Shown: positions 8,175 through 18,300, counted from the stretch's first letter. The stretch: 64,000 bases of DNA from Brooklawnia cerclae (GCF_011758645.1 NZ_JAAMOZ010000001.1:1736001-1800000), one strand, 5' to 3'. Notes: generated by a model not told the origin, from the letters alone. Numbers and translations: made by a program.

Positions 8175-8639
8175 TCAGTTCTGGGTCTGGTCCTGCGCGG
8201 CGTCCTCAACCGCGTCGGCCACGTCATCAGCGGCTTGCGTCGCCTGCTCGGCTGCTTCCCCCGGGGTCGCGGGAGCGGCCTGGTCGAAAGACGCCTTGAG
8301 ATCGGTGAACTTCGCCCCGAGGTCGGCCTTGAGCCCGTCGAACTTCTCGTCGAGATCGGAGTCCTCGTACTTGGCCTTCACACTGTCCGAGACCTCGCGG
8401 TACTTGTCGCCGATCGAAGTGGTGAAGCTGTGGAACTTGTCGTCCAGCTCCGTGTCGTCCAGCTTGTCCTTGACCGAACCCGCGAAGTCGTTGTAGCGGT
8501 CGGTGACCTCCTGCGTAAAGGAGGCCAGCTTGTCGTCGATGTCGGAATCCTCGTACTTGTCCTTGACGGAATCGACGAAGCTGTTGACGCGGGACTGCGC
8601 CTGCTTCGCGAAATCCTGGAGCCTGTCTCCAAAGTCCAT
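8175..8639 (-). CDS. Acidic helical protein with three tandem 31-residue repeats
   Basis: A 154-residue protein of unknown function. It has no signal peptide and no membrane helix, and is rich in Asp, Lys and Ala. Three consecutive repeats of about 31 residues are visible, each starting SVK(D/A)K and containing a (E/D)D(S/T)(D/E)(I/L)D(D/E)K block: SVKDKYEDSDIDDKLASF, SVKDKLDDTELDDKFHSF and SVKAKYEDSDLDEKFDGL. The C-terminal 30 residues are Ala/Asp/Gln-rich and probably disordered. The pattern predicts amphipathic helices, as in LEA-like or YtxH-like stress proteins. A strong terminator follows and treY is divergent. The start ATG at 8639 follows GGAAGGGACAGAC. The product name is descriptive only. 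Confidence 0.6.
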   Translation of the reverse strand: MDFGDRLQDFAKQAQSRVNSFVDSVKDKYEDSDIDDKLASFTQEVTDRYNDFAGSVKDKLDDTELDDKFHSFTTSIGDKYREVSDSVKAKYEDSDLDEKFDGLKADLGAKFTDLKASFDQAAPATPGEAAEQATQAADDVADAVEDAAQDQTQN

Positions 8640-8760
8640 GTCTGTCCCTTCCCTCCTGGCTGCGCCATCAAGCCTAGTGAACCAAAGGGCTTCGGCAGGC
8701 CAGGCGAGTGAAATCTCCGGGAAGGTCCCGGGTCGCCTGCTTCGCGGGTGCCGGGAGCGC

Positions 8761-8766
8761 TAGGTT
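8761..8766 (+). promoter_or_regulatory. treY -10 element
   Basis: TAGGTT 10 bases before the treY ATG, with no Shine-Dalgarno in between; predicts an mRNA with a leader of only about 3 bases. Confidence 0.4.
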
Positions 8767-8776
8767 GTATCTCACC

Positions 8777-11485
8777 ATGCCTGCTGCTCGTGTCACTCAG
8801 ACGACCCATCTGCCGTCGCTCGGACGCCGCACTCCGGTGTCGACCTACCGACTGCAGTTGGGCCCTGGCCTGACCTTCGACCAGGCGATCGGCTGCCTCG
8901 ACTACCTCGACGACCTCGGTGTGACCGACCTCTATCTCAGCCCGATCCTGCAGGCCGCCCCGGGCAGCACCCACGGCTACGACGTCGTCGATCACACGCG
9001 CATCAGCGACGTCATGGGAGGCCGCGCCGGCTTCGAACGCCTGGCACGAGCCGCCCACAAGCGGGGAATGGGCGTCATCGTCGATGTCGTCCCCAACCAC
9101 ATGGGCGTGCCCACGCCGATCTACCACAATCGCGCGCTGTGGTCGGTGCTCAAGGACGGGCCGCAGTCGCCGTACGCGGGATGGTTCGACGGCACCGACG
9201 ACGGCGACGGCATCCTCATGCCCTTCCTCGGCGCGCGGATCGGAACCGTGCTGAGCAACGACGAGATAACCCTCGAACGGCGTGTCATCCCCGGGTTCGA
9301 GGAGGACGGCGCCCAGCCGGTCCTCGCCTATTACGACCACGTGTTCCCGATTCGTGCGGGCACCGAACAGCTCCCGATCCCGGTGTGCATCGCTCAGCAG
9401 TACTACCGCCTCGCGTACTGGAAGGTCGCCTCCGAAGAACTGAACTTCCGCCGGTTCTTCGACGTCGACACGCTGCTGGCCGTGCGCGTCGAGGATCCCG
9501 GGGTGTTCGACGCCACGCACGCCCTGCTGCTCGAACTGTTCCACGCAGGCCTGATCGACGCGTTCCGTATCGACCACCCCGACGGCCTCGCCGACCCGCG
9601 CGGGTACATGCGTCGGCTGTCGAAGGCCACCGGCGGGGCCTGGATCGCGGCCGAGAAGATCCTCGAGGCCGACGAGCCCATGCAGGACGACTGGCCCGTG
9701 GCAGGTACGACCGGCTACGACGCGTCCTGGCGTATCGGCGCGCTGCAGGTCGACCCGAACGGTTACGGCGATCTCGGCTCGATCGCCCACGAGGTCGCCG
9801 GGGACATCCCCGGCACCCTCGATCAGGCGGTCGCCCAGGCCAAGCGGGAGATCACCACCACCTCACTCATCGCCGAGGTGCATCGCATCGCCGCCCTCGC
9901 CTATCAGATCTGCCGGGACGACATCATGCTGCGCGACCACACGCAGGGCTGGATCGCCAAGTGCGTGACCGAACTCGTCGTCGCCTTTCCCCGCTACCGC
10001 GCCTACGTCGTGCCCGGCGAGGAGGCCCCCGAGGAGGCGGTCGACCTGGTCGGCCAGGCAGCCGATCGGGCCCGCAGGGTGCTCGACCCGGAGCTCCACG
10101 ACACCCTCGCCGTGGTCGTCGACCTCGTCCTCGGACGCGAAGTCGGCTCCCGGGGACGCGCTCAGCGCGAGCAGCGGGACGAACTGGTCGTCCGGTTCCA
10201 GCAGGTGTGTGGAGCGGTCACGGCCAAGGGGGTCGAGGACACCGCGTTCTACCGCTGGACGCATCTGGTCTCGCTGAACGAGGTCGGTGGCTCCCCCGCC
10301 ACGTGGGGCATGTCCGCCGACGACTTCCATCGCTGGTGTTCGCAGACCGCCGACCACTGGCCCGCGACGATGACGTGCGGGACGACGCATGACACGAAAC
10401 GTTCCGAGGACGTCCGCAGCCGCATCTCCGTGCTGGCGCAGTACTCGGGCGAATGGCGGACTCTGCTGGGCAAGCTCCACCGGTACGCGAGCAGCACCGA
10501 GGGCCACACCGAGAATCTCCTGTGGCAGGTACTCGCCGGCACCTGGACCGACGCCGGCCCGATCGAGCGGGAGCGCCTCGAGCAGTACATGGTCAAGGCA
10601 GCCCGCGAGCAGAAGATCTGGACCTCATGGACCAGCCCCAACAGCGAGGACGAGACGCGGCTCCTCGAGACCATCCGCTCGCTCTACGCCGACGACGTGG
10701 TCATCGGGACGCTCACCGACTGGTACGACTTCACACGGGAGTCCGCGCGAGTGGCGATCCTCGCCAGGAAGGCGATCCAGCTGACCTGTGTCGGCGTCGC
10801 CGACAACTACCAGTCCTGTGAGACGGTGCAGAACTACCTCGTGGATCCCGACAACCGGCAACCGGTCGACTTCGCGGCACTGGCCGCCACGACCGCCACC
10901 CTCAATCAGCACGAACCCGAGACCCTTGCCGAGGAGAAGCTTCACCTGACCAGGCAGATCCTGCGGCTGAGGCGGCGCCGCCCGGAGGTCTTCGTCGGGT
11001 CCGGGGCCGCCTACCGGCCGCTGCCCAGTTCCACAGGCCACGTGCTCAGCTTCGCGCGGGGTGACACACCCCAGGTCGTCACCATCGCGACCACGGCCTT
11101 CCGCTCCGCAGCCGAGGTGGAGGGCTTCAACGACCACACCGTCGTCCTGCCCGAGGGCCACTGGTTCGACGTGCTGACCGGCCGCGAATACGAGGCCGGC
11201 AACGTGGAACTGGCACCGATGCTCTCGCGGTTCCCCTGCGCTGTACTCGAGGACGTCTCCGACGGAGAGCGCACCACGACGATGCGCGCCGTCATGCAGG
11301 CGCCCCACCACCCGGTGCATCCGCGTCCCACTACGACCGAGGCCGACGCCGCCCCCGGAGGTCTGCTGGGATGGCTCACTCGCAGGTTCGGCGAAAGGGA
11401 CCAGACCGAGCAGAAGAACGGACGCGAGGTGAACGGCACTCACCCGGTTCCCGCCGACAAGCCAAGACGGGATCGTCCCGAATGA
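8777..11485 (+). CDS. treY: Maltooligosyl trehalose synthase
   Basis: A 902-residue GH13-family enzyme that turns the reducing-end alpha-1,4 bond of maltodextrins into an alpha,alpha-1,1 bond, forming maltooligosyl trehalose. Family blocks seen: STYRLQLGPGLTFDQA at the N-terminus, LYLSPILQAAPGSTHGYDV, VIVDVVPNHMG, DAFRIDHPDGLADPRGY with the nucleophile Asp region, and the TreY signature CGTTHDTKRSEDVRSRI in the long insertion. The C-terminal 60-70 residues after the catalytic part are an unusual Pro/Arg-rich tail containing GGLLGWLTRRFG, not typical of TreY. Its stop overlaps the treZ start (ATGA), so the two are translationally coupled. A treX debranching gene is not nearby. Confidence 0.95.
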   Translation: MPAARVTQTTHLPSLGRRTPVSTYRLQLGPGLTFDQAIGCLDYLDDLGVTDLYLSPILQAAPGSTHGYDVVDHTRISDVMGGRAGFERLARAAHKRGMGVIVDVVPNHMGVPTPIYHNRALWSVLKDGPQSPYAGWFDGTDDGDGILMPFLGARIGTVLSNDEITLERRVIPGFEEDGAQPVLAYYDHVFPIRAGTEQLPIPVCIAQQYYRLAYWKVASEELNFRRFFDVDTLLAVRVEDPGVFDATHALLLELFHAGLIDAFRIDHPDGLADPRGYMRRLSKATGGAWIAAEKILEADEPMQDDWPVAGTTGYDASWRIGALQVDPNGYGDLGSIAHEVAGDIPGTLDQAVAQAKREITTTSLIAEVHRIAALAYQICRDDIMLRDHTQGWIAKCVTELVVAFPRYRAYVVPGEEAPEEAVDLVGQAADRARRVLDPELHDTLAVVVDLVLGREVGSRGRAQREQRDELVVRFQQVCGAVTAKGVEDTAFYRWTHLVSLNEVGGSPATWGMSADDFHRWCSQTADHWPATMTCGTTHDTKRSEDVRSRISVLAQYSGEWRTLLGKLHRYASSTEGHTENLLWQVLAGTWTDAGPIERERLEQYMVKAAREQKIWTSWTSPNSEDETRLLETIRSLYADDVVIGTLTDWYDFTRESARVAILARKAIQLTCVGVADNYQSCETVQNYLVDPDNRQPVDFAALAATTATLNQHEPETLAEEKLHLTRQILRLRRRRPEVFVGSGAAYRPLPSSTGHVLSFARGDTPQVVTIATTAFRSAAEVEGFNDHTVVLPEGHWFDVLTGREYEAGNVELAPMLSRFPCAVLEDVSDGERTTTMRAVMQAPHHPVHPRPTTTEADAAPGGLLGWLTRRFGERDQTEQKNGREVNGTHPVPADKPRRDRPE

Positions 11486-13266
11486 TGGCCTCCGACCGGG
11501 AGATCCGGCTGTGGGCGCCGCTGGCGAAGCGGGCGGACGCGGTGGTCGTCCCCGCTACACCGCGTGGCAGGCTCGACCGGCCGTTGTCCGCCGAGGAGCT
11601 GTCAGGGGCACAGTGGCTGCCGATGGCCCGGCTGGACGACGAGCACTGGGCGATCGCCCTGCCCGCGGGCACCGACTACCTCCTGTCGGTCGACGGAGGC
11701 GATCCCCGCCCCGATCCGCGGAGCGCCCGCCAGCCGTACGGCGTCCACGGGCCCTCCCGGGTCTTCGACGAGACCGCCTTCTCCTGGACCGATGGCGAGT
11801 GGGGCGGGCTCGACGTGCTCGGCGAGGTGTTCTACGAGCTCCACGTGGGCACCTTCACCCCGCAGGGAACGCTCGACGCCGCCATCGACCGGCTCGACCA
11901 CCTCGTGAACCTCGGTGTGCGGGTCGTCGAGCTGATGCCGGTCGTCCCCTTCCCCGGCGAGCGCGGATGGGGCTACGACGGAGTGTCGCTCTACGCGGTT
12001 CACGAGGCCTACGGCGGGCCGGAGGCACTCCAGCGCTTCGTGGACGCCTGTCATGCGCGCAGGCTGGGCGTGTGCCTGGACGTCGTCTACAACCACTTCG
12101 GCCCGGCCGGGAACTACGCGTCCGTGTTCGCCCCCTACCTGACCGGTCGCCACCAGACCCCGTGGGGGGACGCCATCAACCTGGACGACGCGCACAGCGA
12201 CGGCGTCCGGGCCTTCATCACCGACAACGCGTGCCGGTGGCTTCGCGATTTCCACGCCGACGCCCTGCGCCTGGACGCCGTCCACGAGCTCAGGGACGAC
12301 TCGCCGGTCCACATCCTGGCCGAACTCAGCCGACGGGTCGACGATCTTCGCCCTGCGCTCGGGCGGCCCGTGTCCCTCGTCGCCGAGTCGGACCGGAACC
12401 AGCCCTCCACCGTGCTTTCCCGTGACGACGGCGGGCTCGGTCTGGACGCGCAGTGGGCCGACGACGTCCATCACGCCCTCCACGCCTACCTCACGGGCGA
12501 GCGGTTCGGCTACTACGTGGACTTCGGCTCGCCCGAGGTACTCGGCAAGGCGTTGGAGCACGTGTTCGTCCACGACGGTTCGTGGTCCACGTTCCGTGGC
12601 CGCCCCTGGGGCGCCCCGGTGCCCGACGATCTCGACCGCCGACGTTTCGTCGTGTTCACCCAGAATCACGACCAGGTCGGCAACCGGGGACGCGGGGACC
12701 GCCCCGACGCCCGGCTGGAGCCCGGCATCGTCGCCGGCGGGGCGGCGATCCTGCTGCTCGGCCCCTTCACCCCGATGCTCTTCCAGGGGCAGGAGTGGGG
12801 TACCACCCGTCCCTTCCAGTTCTTCACCGACCACGACCCCGACCTCGGGCGAGCGGTCACGGCCGGTAGGCTCCGCGAGTTCCAGGGACACGAGTGGTCG
12901 CAGATCTACGGCACGGACGCCGCGGTTCCCGACCCCCAGTCCCCCGCGACGTTCACCGCGAGCAAGCTCGACTGGGACGAACCGTCGCGTCCCGAGCACG
13001 CACGCATGCTCAGCTGGTACCGGACTCTGATCGATCTGCGCCGCGCCGAGTTGCCGGGCGACGGGTCCCCGGCGACGACCGCTCACGGGCCAGGCTGGTT
13101 CTCGATGACGTACGGCCCGTTCACGGTCGTCCTCGCACCGGGAACCGCGTCCGCCGATGTGGCCGTCCGTGCGTCCGGGCTCGTGACCGGCTTCGGGCAG
13201 GCCGAACTCGACACGTCCGGTGTGCTGTACCTGCCGGGCGGTTCCGTCGCCGTCCTGCGGAACTGA
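11482..13266 (+). CDS. treZ: Malto-oligosyltrehalose trehalohydrolase
   Basis: A 594-residue enzyme that releases trehalose from the TreY product. It has an N-terminal CBM48-like beta domain (IRLWAPLAKRADAVVV) and a GH13 barrel with FYELHVGTFTPQGTLDAA, VELMPVVPFPGERGWGYDGV, DVVYNHFGPAGNY, DALRLDAVHEL (nucleophile region), LVAESDRNQPS (acid/base region) and FTQNHDQVGNRGRGDR. The start overlaps the treY stop by 4 bp; the adjacent ATG at 11485 is an equally possible start one codon later. Length is normal. The gene converges with the YeiH exporter gene, 31 bp apart. Confidence 0.95.
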   Translation: MMASDREIRLWAPLAKRADAVVVPATPRGRLDRPLSAEELSGAQWLPMARLDDEHWAIALPAGTDYLLSVDGGDPRPDPRSARQPYGVHGPSRVFDETAFSWTDGEWGGLDVLGEVFYELHVGTFTPQGTLDAAIDRLDHLVNLGVRVVELMPVVPFPGERGWGYDGVSLYAVHEAYGGPEALQRFVDACHARRLGVCLDVVYNHFGPAGNYASVFAPYLTGRHQTPWGDAINLDDAHSDGVRAFITDNACRWLRDFHADALRLDAVHELRDDSPVHILAELSRRVDDLRPALGRPVSLVAESDRNQPSTVLSRDDGGLGLDAQWADDVHHALHAYLTGERFGYYVDFGSPEVLGKALEHVFVHDGSWSTFRGRPWGAPVPDDLDRRRFVVFTQNHDQVGNRGRGDRPDARLEPGIVAGGAAILLLGPFTPMLFQGQEWGTTRPFQFFTDHDPDLGRAVTAGRLREFQGHEWSQIYGTDAAVPDPQSPATFTASKLDWDEPSRPEHARMLSWYRTLIDLRRAELPGDGSPATTAHGPGWFSMTYGPFTVVLAPGTASADVAVRASGLVTGFGQAELDTSGVLYLPGGSVAVLRN

Positions 13267-13284
13267 ACGCTCGAGGCAGCGGCC

Positions 13285-13307
13285 GATCGGGGAGCCATCA
13301 CCCGATC
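13285..13307. terminator. Weak hairpin between treZ and the YeiH gene
   Basis: A 7-bp stem GATCGGG/CCCGATC with a 9-base loop spanning the convergent gene ends. It may serve both strands; no U-run is seen. Confidence 0.35.
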
Positions 13308-14383
13308 AGGAGCGTGCCGGTGAGGGCGACCGCAGACACGATCAGGGAGGCGATCACGCCCAGCACCACGGGACGGGCCCCGATACCGCGCAGCCTCCCC
13401 ACGACGATGCCGGTTCCCAGCGCGGCCATCGCCATCGCCAGGCAGAAAGTCTGAACGAGCTTCACGGCCGCGGCCAACCCCGCCGGCACGCTGACGATCG
13501 AACCGACGACGACCATGGCCAGGAACCCGAGAACGAATCCCGGGACCAGCGGGGGACGGCGTCCGCCCGTGTGGGGCTCATCGGAGCGGCGCATGGCGAT
13601 TCCCAGCGCAGCCATGACCGCCGCCAGCAGCACGACCCGGGCCAACTTGACGACCACCGCCACGGTCATGGCGTCCCCGCCGACGATCGCGGCGGCCGCG
13701 ACGACCTGCGCCACCTCGTGGACGCTGCCTCCCACCCAGACCCCGGCGGCGTGACTGCTGAGGCCCAGCAGGTGGGCGAGGGCCGGGGTGACCGGGATCG
13801 CGATCGTGCCGAATACCACGACGAGCGCGAGTGCCGAGGCGGTCTCCTCGTCGTCGGCGCCGACGGTCTCACGGGCTGCCGCGACCGCGGCCGCACCACA
13901 GATCGAGCATCCACAGGCGATGAGCGCGGTCATTCGCGGAGGCACCCCCAGCAAACGGCCGATCAGCACCGTGCCACCCACCCCGAGTGTCACCACGCAC
14001 ACCACCAACAGCAGCGTGGGCCACCCCAGTCCGAGGAGCGAAGCGATCGGCACCTGAAGACCCAGCAGGACGATGCCGGCACGCAGCAGGGTCTTCGATG
14101 CCACCGCGATCCCGGGACGCCACGCCGACGGCACCGGACGTACGTTTCCCACCACCGCTCCGGCGACGATGGCCACCAGGAGCGCGCTGATGGTGGGGAC
14201 GAACCGGTTGACGATCACCGCTGCGGCCGCGATGACGGCGCACGCCAGCAGGCCCTTCACCAGGGAGGACGGGGTGGGTGTGTCAGCGGCGATCGCTCGT
14301 TCACGAGCAGGAATGGACTTCACCCCAGCCACTGTGGCCGATCCCTGGGTGGTCCACCAGATCGAAGTGGACATGCCTGCCAT
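13298..14383 (-). CDS. YeiH-family putative sulfate/anion exporter
   Basis: A 361-residue polytopic membrane protein (about 10 helices) of the YeiH/UPF0324 family, first helix KGLLACAVIAAAAVIVN. Family motifs are GIVLLGLQVPIASLL, ACGCSICGAAAVAAA and VWVGGSVHEVAQVVAAA. Some members have been linked to sulfate or sulfite export; the substrate here is unknown. The start is uncertain. The ATG at 14383 sits inside a palindrome shared with the divergent LysR gene and has no ribosome binding site. A GTG at 14332 has AGGGA about 9 bases upstream and would remove a 17-residue, family-atypical N-terminus. Pairing with a LysR regulator matches the yeiE-yeiH arrangement in other bacteria. Confidence 0.85.
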   Translation of the reverse strand: MAGMSTSIWWTTQGSATVAGVKSIPARERAIAADTPTPSSLVKGLLACAVIAAAAVIVNRFVPTISALLVAIVAGAVVGNVRPVPSAWRPGIAVASKTLLRAGIVLLGLQVPIASLLGLGWPTLLLVVCVVTLGVGGTVLIGRLLGVPPRMTALIACGCSICGAAAVAAARETVGADDEETASALALVVVFGTIAIPVTPALAHLLGLSSHAAGVWVGGSVHEVAQVVAAAAIVGGDAMTVAVVVKLARVVLLAAVMAALGIAMRRSDEPHTGGRRPPLVPGFVLGFLAMVVVGSIVSVPAGLAAAVKLVQTFCLAMAMAALGTGIVVGRLRGIGARPVVLGVIASLIVSAVALTGTLLIG

Positions 14384-14399
14384 ATCATACCGATATGGC
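14379..14399. promoter_or_regulatory. Palindrome holding both start codons of the YeiH/LysR pair
   Basis: GCCATATC-N5-GATATGGC, a perfect 8-bp inverted repeat. The minus-strand ATG of the exporter (14383-14381) and the plus-strand ATG of the LysR gene (14395-14397) occupy mirror positions in it. TATCAT at 14383-14388 fits a -10 element 6 bases before the LysR ATG, predicting a leaderless transcript. The repeat fits the T-N11-A type of LysR operator and is probably the autoregulatory site. Confidence 0.6.
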
Positions 14400-15318
14400 T
14401 TGGCCTGATCTTGCGGCTCTGGAACTCCTCGTTCGCGTGGGCGAACTGGAAAGCCTCACGCGCGCCGCGAGCGCCTGCGGCATCGCCCAACCCAATGCGT
14501 CCCGGACGATCGGCCGGCTCGAACGCCAGCTCGGTCACGCACTCGTCGTGCGCTCGTCGACCGGGTCGAGGCTCACTCCGACAGGCGCCCTGGTCGCCCA
14601 ATGGGCCTCGCCCCTGCTCTCGGGGGCTGTGCAGTTCACCGCCGCGTTGGCGTCGCTCGGTGCGGAGCTCCGTCACGAGTTGGCCATCCTCGCCTCTCAG
14701 ACGGTGGCCGAGTGCTATGCACCGCGGTGGCTCGCGGAGTACCACCGCACCAGGCCCGACACGGCGGTCAGGATGTCGGTGCACAACTCCACCCAGATCA
14801 TGGACGCGCTGTCGGCCGGCGACGAGAGGCTCGGCCTCGTCGAGACCCCCACCCTGCGTCCCGGCCTCGCCCGACGCCTGATCGGCCACGACCAGCTCGT
14901 GGTCGTCGTCGGACGGGGGCACGCGTGGGCGCGGCGGCGCAGGCCGCTGTCGCTCGCCCAGTTGGCAGTGACAAGCCTGGTGGTGCGCGAGCAGGGCTCG
15001 GGCACCCGCGAGACGCTCGACCGGGCGCTCGCACGGTTCGACCCGGTGCCCCCGGAGCTCGTCGTCAGCAGCAACGCCGGCGTCCTGGCGAGTGTCGCCG
15101 CCGGCGCTGGACCGGCTGTCCTCAGCGAACGCGCCGTCTCGGCGGCCGTGTCGCTCGGCCAGGTGCGTCCCGTCCCGGTGGACGAGCCCCAGCGCCTGCG
15201 CCGTCCGCTCCATGCCGTGTGGAACCCCGGCGCGCCGTTGCTCGGCGCCGCGAGCGAACTCCTGGCCCTGGTGCAGGCGGCCTCGCGTCCTACGGGAGCG
15301 CCGCGATCGCCTTCCTGA
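14395..15318 (+). CDS. LysR-family transcriptional regulator
   Basis: A 307-residue regulator. The N-terminal winged helix-turn-helix is clear (LELLVRVGELESLTRAASAC, IAQPNASRTIGRLERQLGHA), followed by a linker helix and a LysR substrate-binding domain with two alpha/beta lobes (about residues 85-290). The ATG at 14395 is right for the family because the first helix starts about 6 residues later. It is divergently transcribed from the YeiH exporter and likely controls it and itself through the palindrome over both starts. The effector is not evident. Its last 29 bases overlap the 3' end of hrpA on the other strand. Confidence 0.9.
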   Translation: MAWPDLAALELLVRVGELESLTRAASACGIAQPNASRTIGRLERQLGHALVVRSSTGSRLTPTGALVAQWASPLLSGAVQFTAALASLGAELRHELAILASQTVAECYAPRWLAEYHRTRPDTAVRMSVHNSTQIMDALSAGDERLGLVETPTLRPGLARRLIGHDQLVVVVGRGHAWARRRRPLSLAQLAVTSLVVREQGSGTRETLDRALARFDPVPPELVVSSNAGVLASVAAGAGPAVLSERAVSAAVSLGQVRPVPVDEPQRLRRPLHAVWNPGAPLLGAASELLALVQAASRPTGAPRSPS

Positions 15319-18300
15319 TCCGCTTCGGCGACACCGTCAGCGAGGTGCCGAGGGTCTGCGCGAACGCCTGGACGCGAAGTTCCTCGATCCAGAACCCGAC
15401 GTCGTCCACGGCATCCGGCATCCGGCCCGGCGGGAGCGCACCGACCAGATCGTCGTACTCGTCGCTCACCTCGTCGATCGGGGCAATGAGTTGCGCTTCG
15501 CGCGCCGGGTTGGCGGCAGCCAGGTCGAGTCTCGCGATCATCGCCTTGAGGTAGCGGGGCAGGTGGTCGTACCAGGGATCGCGGATGTAGGAGATGAACC
15601 CATCGAACACCAGATTGTCGAGCTGTCCGAGCACCTCGGCGCCGATGGACGGCACCCGCGCAGCCTTCGCCCGCACCTCCCGGGCGAGTTCGAGGACGCT
15701 CGCCGCGGTGGTCACCACACGCCGCATCTGATCGGCCTGTTCCTGCCTCACCGCCAGGGCGAGACGCTCGAAGGCGGCCTCGTCCCTGACCGACGCAGGG
15801 TCGGTCACCCGGCGGGCGCATTGATCCACGGCTTTCAGCCGCGCGTCCGCCAGCAGACTGGGCACCGACGGGTAGGGCCCCGTCGGCAGCACGAGCTTCT
15901 CGGCGTTGCTGAGGTGCGAGACGGTCCACCGCGTCGGATCGGGGTTGACCAGGACGAGCAGGCGCCGCACGCCGAGCCTGTGGCTCGCGGCCTGCTGCTC
16001 GGGCGTGGTCGCCATGACGACCGTGACCGCGCGGCCGAGGTCCTTGAGCGCCGGATATCCGACGGCCGTGATGCCCGACCGGCGGATCTGCACCTGGGGC
16101 TCGATGGTGCCGAACGTCCACGACGTGGCCTCCACCGCCTTCGGCGCCGCACGGGTGATCGTCCGGCTGACCTGCTGGGACAGCTCCTGCCGTAGCGCCG
16201 CGAGATCGCGTCCGTAGCGCGACGGCTTACCCGGGGAGGTCACCTCGAAGCCGACCCGCAGGTGCGCGGGAACCAGGTCGGGCCGCCACTGATCCGCGTC
16301 CACCACGACGCCGGTCAGCGCCCTCAGCGCGCGGCCGAGCTCGTCACAGAATCGGCGTTCGTGATCCGGCGAGTGGTCTTCCAGCCACGTGAGGGCATTG
16401 CGCGCGTGATCGGGGGCGGGCACGAAGTTCGTACGCACCTGCTTGGGCAACGCTCTGACGAGTTCGGTGGCCAGCTCCAGGCGAAGTCCCGGCACCTGCC
16501 AGCTGAACGGCTCGGGCTCCAACTGGTTGAGCTGGGCGAGCGGCACGCGGACGGCGACCCCGTCGCGCTCGTGCCCGGGCTCGAACACGTAGCTGACCGG
16601 CAGGTTGAGCCCGGCGATCGGCCAGCGCTCGGGGAACCCGGCCAGGGCATCGTCCAGTTCGTCGGAGTCGGTGAGCATGTCGAGCGAGAACTCGAGCGCT
16701 GTGGGGTCGGGCTGACCCCGCCACCAGTCGTCGAACGTCGCGCCCGACACCACCGACGACGGCAACCGCAGGTCGTAGAAGTCGTAGACGTCCTGATCGT
16801 CCACCACCATTCCACGCCTCCGGATGCGGTCGGACGCGTCCTCCGCGTCGCGCAGCACGGCCGCGTTGTGGGCCAGGAAGCCGTGATCGGCGTGCGTGTC
16901 GGAGGGATGCCACTGCCCCTCGACCAACCCGGAACGGATGAAGATCTGACGGGCCACCGCCGCGTCGACCGACGCGTAGCCCACGGCCCGGTCGGCGATG
17001 ATGGGCACGCCCAGCAAGGTCACCTTCTCGTAGGCAACCACGCTGGCCGAGCTGGACGACCAGTGCGGCTCGGAATAGCTGCGCTTCAGCAGGTGGGCGC
17101 CCACCTGCTCGACCCACTCGGGCTCGACGGCCGCCACCGTGCGGGCCCACAGCCGCGACGTCTCGACCAGTTCCACCGCCATCACCAGTTGCGGGTCGCG
17201 ACGGGCCAGCGCCGATCCGGGTTGGATCGCGAACCGCGCTCCCCTGGCTCCCGCGTACTCGGTCACGGGACGACGGCGCCGTCCCTTCGCACCCGGCTCG
17301 CGGGCCGGCGGCGGGAGTTGGAGACCGACGTGCGACAAGAGCCCCGACAACACGGAGGTGAGCACCTGTTCGGTGGGCGCCTCGCGACCGTTGCGGTGCA
17401 TGTCGAGGTCCTTGCACACCTGCTTGAGCTGGATGTGCAGGTCTTGCCACTCCCTGACCCGCAGGTAGTTGAGGTACTCGTCCCGGCACATCCGGCGGAA
17501 CTGGTTGCCCGACAGCTCCCGGCGGCGCGTCTCCAGGTAACGCCAGAGCCGGACGATGGCCATGATGTCCCCACCCGGGTCGCCGCGGACCGAATCCGTT
17601 CCCGCGGACGAGATCTTGCCCGCGGAACCTGAATTCGTCCGCGACTTGTTCCCGCCTCGGCGTTTGCCCGCCAGCATCTGGGCACGCAGCGCGCCCGAGG
17701 TGTGCGCGGTGTGACGCAGGGGCTCCCCCGGCCCACCCGCATCCTGGAGATTCCCCTGTCGACCGTCCTGAAGATTGCCCTGTCGACTGTCCTGGAGATT
17801 GCCCTGCCGACGGTCCTTGAGCTCGTCGAAAGGACGGGCCGCCCCACCCGCATCCGAAGACTCCCGGCCGGCGTCCTCCAGGCCGTCGTCGGAGAAGAAC
17901 CTCGCATGCAGCCGATCGGCCTCGTCCCGGTGTTCGGCGGGTCGCTCCCGCACGTCGGGGATGGCGAGGAACGAGACGACGACCAGCACCTCGCGCAGTG
18001 CATCCCGTCCGGACGCCTCGATGAGCATCCGCCCCAGCCTCGGGTCGATCGGGAGATCGGCCAGCGCACGTCCCACACGGGTGAGCCGGACGACCGAACC
18101 GCCCGGGACCTCCGAGCCCCGCCGAGCACCGCCAGCGCCTCGCGCCCCACCGGCACGCGGCTTCAGGGCGCCGAGTTCGTCCAGCAGCCTGATGCCGTCG
18201 CCGATCTGGCCGGCGTCCGGGGCCTCGACGAACGGGAAATCGGTGATGTCGCCCAAGTCGGCGCGAGCCATCTGCAAGATCACCGACGCCAGGTTCGTCC

